DNA of 64,000 nt from Roseovarius nitratireducens (GCF_002925845.1 NZ_PDNI01000062.1:1-64000), one strand, 5' to 3'. Counted from the first letter of the stretch, positions 17,373 to 26,681 are shown. Numbers and translations are program-made. The notes: generated by a model not told the origin, from the sequence alone.

Positions 17373-17606
17373 TCAGAAAGGCGCTTGCGCACTCTTCAGG
17401 TCGCCATTTTCTGCGGCAGCAACACGTTGTTTTTCCCCAGAATCCGCGGAAAGTGTTAATTCGCTGCGCAATTCATCAACGTCTGCTTTCACTTCCCCGC
17501 TTCGAAATCCAAGGGCCAGCGCCATCACAATTAGTGTGTACTTATGGGTACGCAGCCGCGGCCACGCACTACGTTTTGGTCGGCCGTCTGCGAAAACAAT
17601 ATAGTC
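17373..17606 (-). other. Short gap with an open minus-strand frame
   Basis: After the stop of the AraC-type gene the same minus frame stays open for about 77 codons (YIVFADGRPKRSAWPRLRTH ... NGDLKSAQAPF) and ends against the IS relic. It has no start codon near its beginning and no family match I can name. It may be the tail of a gene broken by the insertion, or chance. Confidence 0.25.
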
Positions 17607-18641
17607 TCAGCCCCTGCCTCCGAGCAGACGCAGCTTGGAGAAACGCTGCCGGTAGCGAGCAGGCGTGACGCCGACGCGGCGCTTGAACAGGCGACGGAAG
17701 AAATTGGGATCCTCGTAGCCGACCTCTATCGCCACCTGGTCGATGGCCGCCTCGGTTGTCTCCAGCAGATGCTTCGCCTCCTCGATCCGCATGGTCTGCA
17801 CATATTCCATCGGGGTGGAGCCCGTCGCCGCACGAAAGCGGCGCATGAAGGTGCGCTCGGCGAGGCGCGACTGTTCCACCATCGCGGCCACGGGATTGGC
17901 ACGGTGATAGTTGTCGGCGATCCAGCCCTGGATTTCCGAGATCACGGCATCATCGTGCCGGCGGGGACGTTGGACACCGGCAAATGGCAGTTGGCCCTCC
18001 GAATGGTCGCCGAACAGAAATATCTTTGCGATACGCACGGCCTCGGCTGGGCTGCAGAACCTTGCGACAAGATAAAGGGCGAGTTCTTCCCACGCGGTCG
18101 CGCCGCCGCCGGTGATGATGCGGTGCTCGGGACCGGCGGGGACGAGAATCTTCTGCGCCGCGAGCCGCACCTCAGGGTAATTATGCCGCAGCAGGTCCGC
18201 GAGCGACCAATGCGTTGTTGCCTCGAGACCATCGAGAAGCCCCGCCTCGGCCAGAACGGCGGTCCCGGTGCAGACCGAACAGACCGTGGCGCCGGCTGCG
18301 TATCTCTCGCGCAGCCATTCGATCTGGCGGGTCCAGAGGCCCGCGAACGGCCTGTCGGGGTCGAGCACGAGGTCCGTCACGATGACGATGTCGGCCTCTC
18401 CCATCGCCTCGTGCGGCGTGATCGCAAGACCGTAGGCCGTCTCGACCGGTGCGCCATCTGCGGTAACGATGCGCGGTGTCATCAAGGGCACGTCCGAGGG
18501 CTCGCCGGTCAGCTGCTCCCAGGTCCGGCCGGCTGACAGGAATACCTCGTAGAGACCGTAGATCGCCGCCGGCGTGCTCTCGGGAAGAGCGACGAGGGCA
18601 ATCCTCGGGCCGGCAGTCTTTTTTTCAATGTTCATGGCCAA
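17607..18641 (-). CDS. GlxA-like transcriptional regulator (DJ-1/PfpI + AraC HTH)
   Basis: A protein of 344 residues with two domains. Residues about 12-190 form a class-I glutamine amidotransferase-like (DJ-1/PfpI) domain with VCSVCTGTAVLAEAGLLDG at the nucleophile elbow. About 225-340 are an AraC-type DNA-binding domain with two helix-turn-helix units (MVEQSRLAERTFMRRFRAATGSTPMEYVQ and VAIEVGYEDPNFFRRLFKRRVGVTPARYRQRF). Such regulators usually sense a small metabolite and activate the adjacent divergent operon. Here that is the methyltransferase-MATE-MddA-like set, with about 100 bp between the starts. Confidence 0.92.
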   Translation of the reverse strand: MAMNIEKKTAGPRIALVALPESTPAAIYGLYEVFLSAGRTWEQLTGEPSDVPLMTPRIVTADGAPVETAYGLAITPHEAMGEADIVIVTDLVLDPDRPFAGLWTRQIEWLRERYAAGATVCSVCTGTAVLAEAGLLDGLEATTHWSLADLLRHNYPEVRLAAQKILVPAGPEHRIITGGGATAWEELALYLVARFCSPAEAVRIAKIFLFGDHSEGQLPFAGVQRPRRHDDAVISEIQGWIADNYHRANPVAAMVEQSRLAERTFMRRFRAATGSTPMEYVQTMRIEEAKHLLETTEAAIDQVAIEVGYEDPNFFRRLFKRRVGVTPARYRQRFSKLRLLGGRG

Positions 18642-18743
18642 GAATGGCAGGATCAGCCCGTTCTTGTCCAGTTCGGCCCTTACCGGGTGCCCTTGCAGGA
18701 GGCTATCGGCAAGCGATCAGACCGCTGAACGGGAGCATTAGAC

Positions 18744-19820
18744 ATGACAGCAGAACTTCAGAACATCTCCGCCACCACCTCCGAGCGTTTCGCCGAGACG
18801 ATTGCGGGCATCATCAACCAGGGCGCCGTCGCCGTGTCACTTTCGCTGGGCCACAGGACGGGCCTTTTCGACACGATGGCGCGCATGGCGCCGGCCGGGA
18901 GCCTCGAGATCGCCACCGCGGCCGACCTGGCCGAACGCTATGTCCGTGAATGGCTCGCCGTGATGGTGACGGGCGGGATCGTGGACTACGACCCCGCGAC
19001 CTCACGCTACCACTTGCCCGAGGCGCACGCCGCCTGCCTCACCCGTGGTGCGGCGCTCGGCAACCTCGCTGTCTACGCGCAGCATGTGGCGCTGATGGGT
19101 GAGATTCAGGACCGCACCGTCGCGTGTTTCGAGACCGGCGAGGGGACGGAGTACGGCGAGTACCCGTGCTTCCACCAGATCATGGCCGAGGACAGCGGTC
19201 AGACTGTGGCGGAGGCGCTCTTCGACCACATCCTGCCACTCGCGCCGGGTATCGAGGCGCGGCTGGCGCAAGGGATTGAGGTGTTGGACGCCGGCTGCGG
19301 CCGGGGCCTCGCGCTGATCGAGATGGCGAAGCGCTATCCCGAAAGCCGGTTCACCGGCTACGACCTCTGCGGCGATGCCATCGACTGGGCGCGCGCGGCA
19401 GTCCGTCGGCTCGGCCTCGACAACGTGACCTTCGAGGCGCGGGACCTGACCGGATACGCCGAGCCCGGGCGCTTCGACTTCGTCACCTCATTCGACGCGA
19501 TACACGACCAGAAGGACCCCGAGGGTCTAATCCGCGGCCTCAAGGCCTCGCTGAAGCCCGGCGGGACCTATCTCGTCCAGGACATTGGCGGGTCGGCGCG
19601 GCTGGAGAACAACCTCAACTTCCCGATGGCCTCGTTCCTCTACGCGATCTCGCTCACACACTGCACGCCAGTCTCGATCGGACAGGGGGGCGAGGGTCTC
19701 GGGACCATGTGGGGCTGGGAAACCTGCGAGGCGATACTGCGCGGCGCCGGCTTCGTCGAGGTCGACCGCCATGTCCTGCCGCATGACCCGATGAACGTCT
19801 GGTTCGTCGCGCGGTCCTGA
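18744..19820 (+). CDS. SAM-dependent methyltransferase with N-terminal winged helix
   Basis: A protein of 358 residues resembling the Rv2258c-like methyltransferases. The N-terminal part (about 20-100) is a winged-helix dimerisation module (ATAADLAERYVREWLAVMVTGGIVDYD). The SAM site is VLDAGCGRGLALIEMA (about 178-193), followed by the acidic ribose contact in FTGYDLCGDAIDWAR and the substrate-region phrase SFDAIHDQKDPEGLIRGLKASLKPGG. It likely methylates a small molecule; the substrate is unknown. It is the first gene of a unit transcribed away from the GlxA-like regulator. Confidence 0.85.
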   Translation: MTAELQNISATTSERFAETIAGIINQGAVAVSLSLGHRTGLFDTMARMAPAGSLEIATAADLAERYVREWLAVMVTGGIVDYDPATSRYHLPEAHAACLTRGAALGNLAVYAQHVALMGEIQDRTVACFETGEGTEYGEYPCFHQIMAEDSGQTVAEALFDHILPLAPGIEARLAQGIEVLDAGCGRGLALIEMAKRYPESRFTGYDLCGDAIDWARAAVRRLGLDNVTFEARDLTGYAEPGRFDFVTSFDAIHDQKDPEGLIRGLKASLKPGGTYLVQDIGGSARLENNLNFPMASFLYAISLTHCTPVSIGQGGEGLGTMWGWETCEAILRGAGFVEVDRHVLPHDPMNVWFVARS

Positions 19821-19855
19821 AGCGCGCCTGGGGCCTCTCAAAGAAAGAGAGTACG

Positions 19856-21196
19856 ATGATCGACACCGCTCTTGCGGGCGCGCCTCCGCGCCCGACCTCT
19901 GCTCTGCGTGCCGAAACTGGCGCCTTTCTCCGACTTGCCGGACCCATGACGCTCGTCGCGCTCGTCAACATGGCCATGAGCGTAACCGACACGCTGATGG
20001 CGGCGAGATTCGGGCCCGCAGGCCTCGCCGCCGTCGCGGTCGGGAGCGACTTCTACAGCATCGTCTTTGTCTTCTCGGCCGGATGCATCGGCGGGCTCGC
20101 GCCGCTTTATGCCGCTGCAGCCGAGGCGCAGGACGAAACGTCTCTCCGCCGCCTGCGAGCCGCCGGATGGATGCTCGCCGTGCTGCTCGCCTTCGTCGCC
20201 GTGCCGTTGGTCTGGGCGGCACCCGATTATCTCTGTTGGCTGCGGATCCCCGAGGCGCTCCTGGAGGACGGGCGCGGCTACACGCAGGCCATTGCCGCGA
20301 CGCTCGTGCCAATGCTTTGCGTCGCCGTCCTGCGCAACCGCCTGATGGCGCTGGAGCGTCCCGGCCTGATTGTCCGCGTCACGGCCTGCGCCGTTCCGGC
20401 AAATGCCGCTCTGAATTGGCTCCTGATGCACGGGGCGGGCGGCTGGGACGGGCTCGGGATCACCGGGCTCGGGGTTTCGTCGCTGATCGTGGCCACAGGC
20501 ACCGCCGCGGCGCTTGGCCTCGTCTGCCAGCGAGCGGGCGACCGGCGGGGCGACATTCGGGCTATCGCGGAACTGCGCGAGGCGTTGCGCCTCGGCCTCC
20601 CCATCGGCTTCACGATGCTCGCGGAACTTGGCGTCTTTCTCGGAGCCACGCTTTTCGCCGCGCGCTTCGGAGTAGAGGCGGCGGCAGCGCATGCCCTCAC
20701 GATCCGTCTTGCCGGCCTCGTGTATGCCGTGTCCATCGGGCTTCAGCAGGCGGCGACGGTCCGTATGGCGCGCAAGGCAGAGGCGGGAGATCGGCAGCTT
20801 CCCTTCTCGGCGGGAACGCGGCTGGGCCTTGCAGCGGGGGTCGCCCATGCGTCGATCCTCGCGGCGCTGGCATTTCCGCTCGCGAACGCCGTCTTCGACG
20901 ATCCCGCCACGGCGGCCATTGCGACCGGACTGATCCTGCTCCTCGCGCTCTCGGAACTGCTCGTTCCGCTTGGTGCGGTGGCGGCAGGTCTCATGCGGGG
21001 CCTGAAGGACACCCGGATGCCCATGGTCTTCTCGCTACTCGGCAACTGGGGCGTGACGCTTCCACTGGCGCTCCTGCTGACGGCGGTCGGCCTCGGCGTC
21101 ACGGGGCTTTGGATCGCGCTGGCCGCCGGCACGCTTGTGGCCTGCGTTCTCACCACGCTCCGCCTGCGGCGCCACCGCGTGCCGCAGCCCGCCTGA
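19856..21196 (+). CDS. MATE-family multidrug/metabolite exporter
   Basis: A protein of 446 residues with twelve predicted hydrophobic helices and MATE family signatures: GPMTLVALVNMAMSVTDTLMAARFG in helix 1, and the duplicated equivalent GLPIGFTMLAELGVFLGATLFAARFG at the start of the second half. MATE proteins export cationic drugs or metabolites using Na+ or H+ gradients. It is 35 bp behind the methyltransferase gene, so it may export the methylated product, by inference. An AAAGAAAGAG purine tract lies just before its ATG. Confidence 0.9.
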   Translation: MIDTALAGAPPRPTSALRAETGAFLRLAGPMTLVALVNMAMSVTDTLMAARFGPAGLAAVAVGSDFYSIVFVFSAGCIGGLAPLYAAAAEAQDETSLRRLRAAGWMLAVLLAFVAVPLVWAAPDYLCWLRIPEALLEDGRGYTQAIAATLVPMLCVAVLRNRLMALERPGLIVRVTACAVPANAALNWLLMHGAGGWDGLGITGLGVSSLIVATGTAAALGLVCQRAGDRRGDIRAIAELREALRLGLPIGFTMLAELGVFLGATLFAARFGVEAAAAHALTIRLAGLVYAVSIGLQQAATVRMARKAEAGDRQLPFSAGTRLGLAAGVAHASILAALAFPLANAVFDDPATAAIATGLILLLALSELLVPLGAVAAGLMRGLKDTRMPMVFSLLGNWGVTLPLALLLTAVGLGVTGLWIALAAGTLVACVLTTLRLRRHRVPQPA

Positions 21197-21229
21197 CCAC
21201 CAACCGAACCGGACCGAAAGGACCGAGCC

Positions 21230-21964
21230 ATGCGCCGCAAGATCCTTATACTTCTCTACGCCATCGGCGGCTACCTCGCCGGGCTCGCCAGCATTGCGCT
21301 GATCGTCACCTTTCTCGCCGACCTCCCCCTGCCGTGGGCAATCGACGTGGGCGAGCCCGGCGCCTTCTGGCCCTCTGTGGCCATCAATCTTGCGCTTCTC
21401 TGGGGCTTCGGCCTGCACCATTCCACCACAGCGCGGCGCTGGTTCAAGAGACACTGGACCCGGCTGATCCCGCCCGCGCTGGAACGCGCCACCTATCTCT
21501 ACATGACCGCCGGCATGTCAGTGCTTCTCGTCTGGCTCTGGCAGCCGATCCCGGCGACGGTCTGGCACCTGCGCGATCCGCTGGGCGCCGGGCTTCTGTG
21601 GGCGACGTATCTCGCGGTCTGGGGCCTGATGTTCAGCGCCACCTTTCCGATCGGTCACTTCCGTTTCTTCGGCCTTGCCCAGGCATGGGAGCAGGTGAGG
21701 GAAGCGCCTGCACAAGAGGCAGGTTTCACCGGACGTTGGCTCTACGGAGTGATCCGCCATCCAATCAGTCTCGGCTGGATGCTCGTCCCATGGATCACGC
21801 CGCACATGACCATGGGCCAGCTCATCTTCGCGATAGGAGCAGCACTCTACGTCCTCGTCGCAACGATCTTCGAAGAAGCCGATCTCGTTGCGGAATTGGG
21901 GGAGACCTACCGGAACTATCGCACGCGTGTTCCTGCGTTCCTGCCAATTCGCAAGCCTTGGTAG
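21230..21964 (+). CDS. MddA-like membrane methyltransferase (NnrU/ICMT superfamily)
   Basis: A protein of 244 residues with about five to six TM helices. Diagnostic pieces are FGLHHSTTARRWFKRHWTRLIPPALERATYLYM, GHFRFFGLAQAWEQ, and the SAM-binding end RHPISLGWMLVPWITPHMTMGQL plus EEADLVAELGETYRNYRTRVPAFLP. The last is shared by the isoprenylcysteine carboxyl methyltransferase fold. The arrangement resembles MddA, which methylates methanethiol to dimethyl sulfide, but related paralogues methylate other substrates, so the reaction is tentative. It is third in the regulator-controlled unit. The stop TAG lies in an 11-bp tandem duplication. Confidence 0.7.
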   Translation: MRRKILILLYAIGGYLAGLASIALIVTFLADLPLPWAIDVGEPGAFWPSVAINLALLWGFGLHHSTTARRWFKRHWTRLIPPALERATYLYMTAGMSVLLVWLWQPIPATVWHLRDPLGAGLLWATYLAVWGLMFSATFPIGHFRFFGLAQAWEQVREAPAQEAGFTGRWLYGVIRHPISLGWMLVPWITPHMTMGQLIFAIGAALYVLVATIFEEADLVAELGETYRNYRTRVPAFLPIRKPW

Positions 21965-21982
21965 TGCCGGTGTAGTGCCGGT
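21961..21982. repeat. 11-bp perfect tandem duplication at the end of the MddA-like gene
   Basis: GTAGTGCCGGT occurs twice in tandem (21961-21971, 21972-21982). The first copy contains the TAG stop. The duplication thus creates a second, out-of-use stop and is probably a replication slip. Confidence 0.7.
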
Positions 21983-22160
21983 CAAAACTGGCCGTCACGA
22001 TCCCGACCCCGCGCGCCGCAGCCATCAATGGCGCCTCCCACATGGGACCGATTACCCACGCGCATCCCGTGGCCACGCAAATATCGTCATTCGGCGACCA
22101 CGAAGAGACCGAGCGCACCCGCGCAGCCTGAAATGAGAACCGAGAAAGGGACTTCCCAAA

Positions 22161-23534
22161 ATGACTACGCAAGACCTGCTGACTGATGCGCAAAATCGCG
22201 CGTTCAACTATATCTCAGAAGCGCCAAATCGGCGGGTATTTCCCACTGACCGCGCGCTCGACGACCTTGCCGCCCTTGACGAGCACCTTCCCGAGGCTGG
22301 AACCGACGCTGCCGACACGCTTGCGCTTCTCGACAGAATAGGTTCACCGGCCACTGTCGTATCGAACGGACCGAACTACTATGGCTTTGTCGTCGGTGGC
22401 ACATTGCCGGTGGCGCAGGCTGCCGATTGGCTCACCTCCGCGTGGGACCAGAGCGCAACAGTGCCTCTGGCGGCGCCCTCTGCCCATGCGATCGAAACCA
22501 TTGCAGGGCGGTGGGTTCTCGACGTGTTGGACCTTCCACGAGATGCGATCACCAATTTCGGAACAACGTCTGGTGCCTCGGCAATTTCCTACCTTGCCGC
22601 GGCTCGTGGTCGGCTGCTCGGGCGCGCCGGCTGGAATGTTGAACGGGACGGGATGAACGGCGCGCCCCGACTGCGAGTCATCCTGTCCGAACGCATACAT
22701 GTCACTGTGATCAAGGCACTGCGCCTGCTTGGCTTTGGACAGGACCAACTCGTGCGGGCGCCTGTTGACAGCTCAGGCCGTGTTGATCCGGCGCGTTTGC
22801 CGACGATGGATCATCGGACCATCCTGTGTCTTCAGGCGGGCGAAGTGAACACTGGGGAATTCGACCCTTTCGACCGCCTTGTTCCGCGCGCCAAGGCCGC
22901 CGGCGCCTGGGTGCATGTTGACGGCGCATTCGGTCTCTGGGCACGGGCCACGCAAGCGCGCAAGCATCTCACAAAAGGCATCGAGGGCGCGGACAGCTGG
23001 ACTGTGGATGGTCACAAGTGGCTCAACACGCCCTACGATGGTGCCATAGCAATATGTCGGGACAGTGAAGCGCTGTATGCCGCAATGAATGCCGATGCGT
23101 CCTATGCGCCCTCCAATATCGATGCGCCTGCCAACAAGGGCCTCGAGTTCTCGCGCCGCGCGCGCGGAATTCCGATCTGGGCCGCGCTGCGCACACTTGG
23201 GCGCAACGGGATCGACGACATGATGAGCCGGCATTGCGACTTGGCCCGGCAACTTGCATCGGAGCTTCGCGCCAATGACTTCGAGATCCTCAATTCGGTG
23301 CAACTGAACCAGGTGCTTGCACGGCTCGATAGCGACGACAAGACGCGCGTGCTAATCGAGGCCGCCGTGGGCACCGGGAAAGTCTGGTTTGGCCCGTCGA
23401 GCTGGGAAGGCCGCGCCGCATTTCGGATCAGCATCACGAACTGGCAGACGCGCGAGGAGCACATTCGGGAGCTCGTCGGGGTTCTCAAGGCCGCGAAGGC
23501 TCGAGTGGATGATGAAGTGACGGTGTCTAGATGA
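22161..23534 (+). CDS. Pyridoxal-phosphate-dependent group II decarboxylase
   Basis: A fold-type I PLP enzyme of 457 residues. The Schiff-base lysine is in DSWTVDGHKWLNTPYDG (about residue 287), the PLP-stacking/His region in RVILSERIHVTVIKALRLLG, and the phosphate-binding part in TSGASAISYLAAARGRLL. The layout fits the glutamate/aromatic-amino-acid/diaminobutyrate decarboxylase group (PF00282). The substrate cannot be assigned. AAAGGGA precedes the ATG by 9 nt. A cupin gene follows within 80 bp and may act on the same metabolite. Confidence 0.82.
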   Translation: MTTQDLLTDAQNRAFNYISEAPNRRVFPTDRALDDLAALDEHLPEAGTDAADTLALLDRIGSPATVVSNGPNYYGFVVGGTLPVAQAADWLTSAWDQSATVPLAAPSAHAIETIAGRWVLDVLDLPRDAITNFGTTSGASAISYLAAARGRLLGRAGWNVERDGMNGAPRLRVILSERIHVTVIKALRLLGFGQDQLVRAPVDSSGRVDPARLPTMDHRTILCLQAGEVNTGEFDPFDRLVPRAKAAGAWVHVDGAFGLWARATQARKHLTKGIEGADSWTVDGHKWLNTPYDGAIAICRDSEALYAAMNADASYAPSNIDAPANKGLEFSRRARGIPIWAALRTLGRNGIDDMMSRHCDLARQLASELRANDFEILNSVQLNQVLARLDSDDKTRVLIEAAVGTGKVWFGPSSWEGRAAFRISITNWQTREEHIRELVGVLKAAKARVDDEVTVSR

Positions 23535-23611
23535 GATTGTCCCCTTCCGTCGCGAGCATGGCGGATTTCGGCATCTCTTTCAAAACGATTACACGAGCAA
23601 GGAATGAACCC

Positions 23612-23998
23612 ATGCAGATAATCCGAAACCCGGTTCGTATTCGCGCCGCCGGCGAAGTCGAGAAGTCCATTTTCGAGTATGCCGGCCGAATGAGCGGCGC
23701 GACCGGCCTCTCTGTCGCCCGGATGGAAAGTCCGACCGGTTGGTCCGAACCGGGCCAGCGCCCGGATTTCAGGGAGATCACGATTGTGATTTCCGGCGCG
23801 CTGCACGTCGAAACCGAGACAGCGACAGAGGTCCTCCGCGCCAGCGAGGCGATGATCTGCGAAGCTGGGGAATGGGTGCGCTACAGCACCCCCGAGGCAC
23901 CGACAGAATACGTAGCGATCTGCACCCCGGCATTCGCACCGCATCTGGTCCACCGAGATGCTGAGACCGTCACGACAACCGCAGGAATCGGGTCGTGA
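23612..23998 (+). CDS. Small cupin-domain protein
   Basis: A single-domain cupin of 128 residues. The conserved core runs from GQRPDFREITIVISGALHVE (first cupin motif, lacking the usual pair of His residues) to the ending ICEAGEWVRYSTPEAPTEYVAICTPAFAP. The ATG at 23612 (MQIIRNPVRIRAAG) follows GCAAGGAATG; the in-frame ATG at 23531 would overlap the decarboxylase and has no ribosome-binding site. The cupin lacks an obvious metal-binding HxH triad, so a binding rather than enzymatic role is possible. Confidence 0.7.
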   Translation: MQIIRNPVRIRAAGEVEKSIFEYAGRMSGATGLSVARMESPTGWSEPGQRPDFREITIVISGALHVETETATEVLRASEAMICEAGEWVRYSTPEAPTEYVAICTPAFAPHLVHRDAETVTTTAGIGS

Positions 23999-24543
23999 GA
24001 AATTCTACGCAACCTTGAACGCTGACGAACAAGCAGCCTAATCATTGAACCATGAACTCTCCGGCAGACCCGGGGCGGTTCAACCCGAAAGAGTACGAAA
24101 AACTGGGATTACTGGCTTCGAGAAAAGGTAACGAACGCGATGGCGACCGGTAGCTTTACGCGTCGCAGCAGACGTTTGCTAGCGAAGGCGTGAAGGTCGG
24201 CTATGGGTCGGTCACGTTCTGATGGGCGTCTACACTTCGAAACTTTGCAAACTCCGCTCCCTGCGCAAACCCTACCTTCATCGCACACGCAGCAAGCGCA
24301 GGCTGGGTGCCAATCCCCTCACCCGGCGGCACGGACAATGGTGGGCTTCCCCCACCCTACGGCCTAGATCCGGCCTGTTACGGACCCTGGGGACAGTGCC
24401 CTGTAGCCGCCCGGGGGGATGTTTGTGAGGTCCGCGAGAGACAGGCAAGCGCTGGGGGCACTTCCCCCTCTCCAGCACAACGCCTGTTTCGGAATCGCCT
24501 TTGATGCCCTATATGACATGCCATTCCGACCACAGGACGCACC
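23999..24543. other. Intergenic region; right half strongly structured
   Basis: 545 bp without a convincing gene. A 33-codon frame at 24051 (MNSPADPGRFNPKEYEKLGL...) has no clear ribosome-binding site or family. The part from 24340 to 24480 forms several strong GC hairpins upstream of rlmN, among them GGTGGG with CCCACC at 24349-24356, GGGGG-cactt-CCCCC at 24454-24468, and a competing pairing of AGTGCCC (24395-24401) with GGGCACT (24456-24462). It may be an RNA leader or a small RNA. Confidence 0.4.
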
Positions 24544-25731
24544 ATGACCCAGACCGCACCGATCACGCAGGACGTGCTGACCATTCCCCGCAAGGCCCCG
24601 GACGGCCCCGTCAACATCGTCGGGCTGACGCGCGAGGGGCTGCGCGCGGCGTTGATCGACGCCGGAACCCCCGAGAAACAGGCCAGGATGCGGGTGAACC
24701 AGATCTGGCAGTGGGTCTATCAATGGGGGGTGCGCGATTTCCACGCGATGACCAACCTCGCCAAGGCCTATCGCGCCGACCTGGCAGAGAAATTCGTGAT
24801 CGAGGTGCCAGAGGTGGTCAGCCGGCAGGTGAGCGCCGACGGCACGCGCAAATACCTCGTGCGGATCGCGGGCGGGCACGAGGTGGAGGTGGTCTATATC
24901 CCCGAGACGGATCGCGGCACGCTGTGCATCTCGTCCCAGGTGGGCTGCACGCTGACCTGTTCGTTCTGCCACACCGGCACGCAGAAGCTGGTGCGCAACC
25001 TGACCGCCGGAGAGATCGTCGGGCAGGTGATGCTGGCGCGCGACGACCTCGATGAATGGCCCAAACAGGGCGAGCCCGCGGGCGAGCGGCCCCGCCTCAT
25101 CAGCAATATCGTGCTGATGGGCATGGGCGAGCCGCTCTACAATTTCGAGAACGTCCGCGACGCCATGAAGATCGCGATGGATGGCGAGGGGATATCGCTG
25201 TCACGCCGCCGGATCACGCTCTCGACAAGCGGTGTCGTGCCGGAAATCGCGCGGACCGCGCAGGAAATCGGCTGCCTGCTCGCTGTCAGCTTCCACGCCA
25301 CCACCGACGAGGTGCGCGACAAGCTGGTGCCGATCAACAGGAAGTGGAACATAGAGACGCTGCTGGGGGCCCTGCGCGAGTATCCGCGGCTCAGCAATTC
25401 CGAGCGGATCACCTTTGAATACGTGATGCTCAAGGATGTGAACGACAGCGACGCCGACGCGCGCCGGCTGGTCAAGCTGATCGCGGGTATCCCGGCCAAG
25501 ATCAACCTCATCCCGTTCAACGAATGGCCCGGCGCGCCGCATCAGCGCAGCGACTGGGAGCGGATCGAGGCGTTCGCGCATATCCTCTACAAGGCGGGTT
25601 ACGCGAGCCCCATCCGCACCCCGCGCGGCGAGGATATCATGGCCGCCTGCGGACAGCTCAAATCCGCCACCGAGCGCGCGCGCAAGCCGCGCCGCGAAAT
25701 CGAGGCCGAAGCGGGAGCGACCCGCCCTTGA
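24544..25731 (+). CDS. rlmN: Dual-specificity 23S rRNA/tRNA adenine-C2 methyltransferase
   Basis: A radical-SAM enzyme of 395 residues that makes m2A2503 in 23S rRNA and m2A37 in tRNAs. The 4Fe-4S motif CxxxCxxC is in [17 protein letters not shown]. The methyl-accepting cysteine is in [10 protein letters not shown] near the C-terminus. [14 protein letters not shown] and [16 protein letters not shown] are further RlmN-specific stretches. Its end overlaps the TTG start of the amidoligase gene by 3 bases, so the three-gene unit rlmN-amidoligase-hydrolase is probably translated in a coupled way. Confidence 0.95.
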   Translation: MTQTAPITQDVLTIPRKAPDGPVNIVGLTREGLRAALIDAGTPEKQARMRVNQIWQWVYQWGVRDFHAMTNLAKAYRADLAEKFVIEVPEVVSRQVSADGTRKYLVRIAGGHEVEVVYIPETDRGTLCISSQVGCTLTCSFCHTGTQKLVRNLTAGEIVGQVMLARDDLDEWPKQGEPAGERPRLISNIVLMGMGEPLYNFENVRDAMKIAMDGEGISLSRRRITLSTSGVVPEIARTAQEIGCLLAVSFHATTDEVRDKLVPINRKWNIETLLGALREYPRLSNSERITFEYVMLKDVNDSDADARRLVKLIAGIPAKINLIPFNEWPGAPHQRSDWERIEAFAHILYKAGYASPIRTPRGEDIMAACGQLKSATERARKPRREIEAEAGATRP

Positions 25732-26681
25732 CCGGATTCGCGCCGCTGCCGCAGCCCCTGAATGCCGAGGGCGAGGCGCGCCGCGTGGGTGTCGAGATCG
25801 AGCTGGGCGGGCTCGACGAGGCGCGCGTGGCGCGGATCGTGGCCGACCGGCTGGGCGGGCGCGCCGATCAGGAGGACAGCCATATCTGGGCTGTCCGCGA
25901 GAGCGGGATCGGCGATGTCGCGGTCTATCTCGACATTTTCCTGCGCAAGGCACAGAAAAGCCGGCTGCGCGACCTGGCGCTGGACCTGGGCCGCGAGGTG
26001 GTGCCGGTCGAGATCGTCACCGAACCGCTGGACATGGACGGGCTCGCGCGGCTCGACGGTCTGCGCGACGCCCTGCGCGACGCCGGTGCGCAGGGCAGCG
26101 GCGCGGGGCTCGTCTTCGGCTTCGGCGTGCATTTCAACATCGAGGTGGCGAGCGGGGCCGATGCCGACACGGTGCGCCCGCTGCTGGCCTATGCGCTGAT
26201 CGAGGACTGGCTGCGCAGTGCCTACCCGATCGACGAGTCGCGCCGCCTGTTGCCGTTCACCGACCCCTACCCCACCGATTTCGTGCGCGCGCTGATCGAG
26301 GCGGGGCCGGGGGCGGCGCGCGATCACGTCACCGGGCTGTACCTGGAGCTGACACCGAGCCGCAATCGCGGGCTCGACATGCTGCCGCTCTTCGCGCATT
26401 TCGACGGCCCCCGCGTCGCCGCCGCGATCACGGACAAGACATCGGCACGGCCCGCCTTTCATTTCCGCCTGCCCGATTGCCGGATCGACGAGGCCGACTG
26501 GTCGCTGGCCCGCGAATGGTGGCGCTGGGTGGCGGTGGAGCGGGTGGCGCGCGACGATGCGCTGCTCAGGCGGCTGGCGGATGCGTGGCTCGACGATCAC
26601 GGGCTGGTGACGCTGTCGCGCCAGCACTGGGCGGCGCGCGCCGGGCGCATCCTGCTGACGGCAGGGATCGAAACCGCATGA
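25728..26681 (+). CDS. Putative amidoligase (COOH-NH2 ligase family)
   Basis: A protein of 317 residues with the glutamine-synthetase-like amidoligase pattern: [27 protein letters not shown] at the N-terminus, a central [19 protein letters not shown] (beta strand plus conserved His), and [19 protein letters not shown] (an [10 protein letters not shown] signature). This family (PF12224) is predicted to join amines to carboxylates. The likely start is TTG at 25728, giving [16 protein letters not shown]; no ATG is available near the conserved start. It overlaps rlmN and, by ATGA, the downstream class-I amidotransferase-like hydrolase, a pairing known from comparative genomics of amidoligases. 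Confidence 0.82.
   Translation: MTGFAPLPQPLNAEGEARRVGVEIELGGLDEARVARIVADRLGGRADQEDSHIWAVRESGIGDVAVYLDIFLRKAQKSRLRDLALDLGREVVPVEIVTEPLDMDGLARLDGLRDALRDAGAQGSGAGLVFGFGVHFNIEVASGADADTVRPLLAYALIEDWLRSAYPIDESRRLLPFTDPYPTDFVRALIEAGPGAARDHVTGLYLELTPSRNRGLDMLPLFAHFDGPRVAAAITDKTSARPAFHFRLPDCRIDEADWSLAREWWRWVAVERVARDDALLRRLADAWLDDHGLVTLSRQHWAARAGRILLTAGIETA

Noticed and set aside
24051-24152. 33-codon frame MNSPADPGRFNPKEYEKLGL...
   Set aside because: Weak start signals and no recognisable family; too short to support on its own.
24421-24450. Possible signal recognition particle RNA core (GTTTGTGAGGTCCGCGAGAG)
   Set aside because: The GGAA tetraloop and AGCAG segment that define 4.5S RNA are absent.
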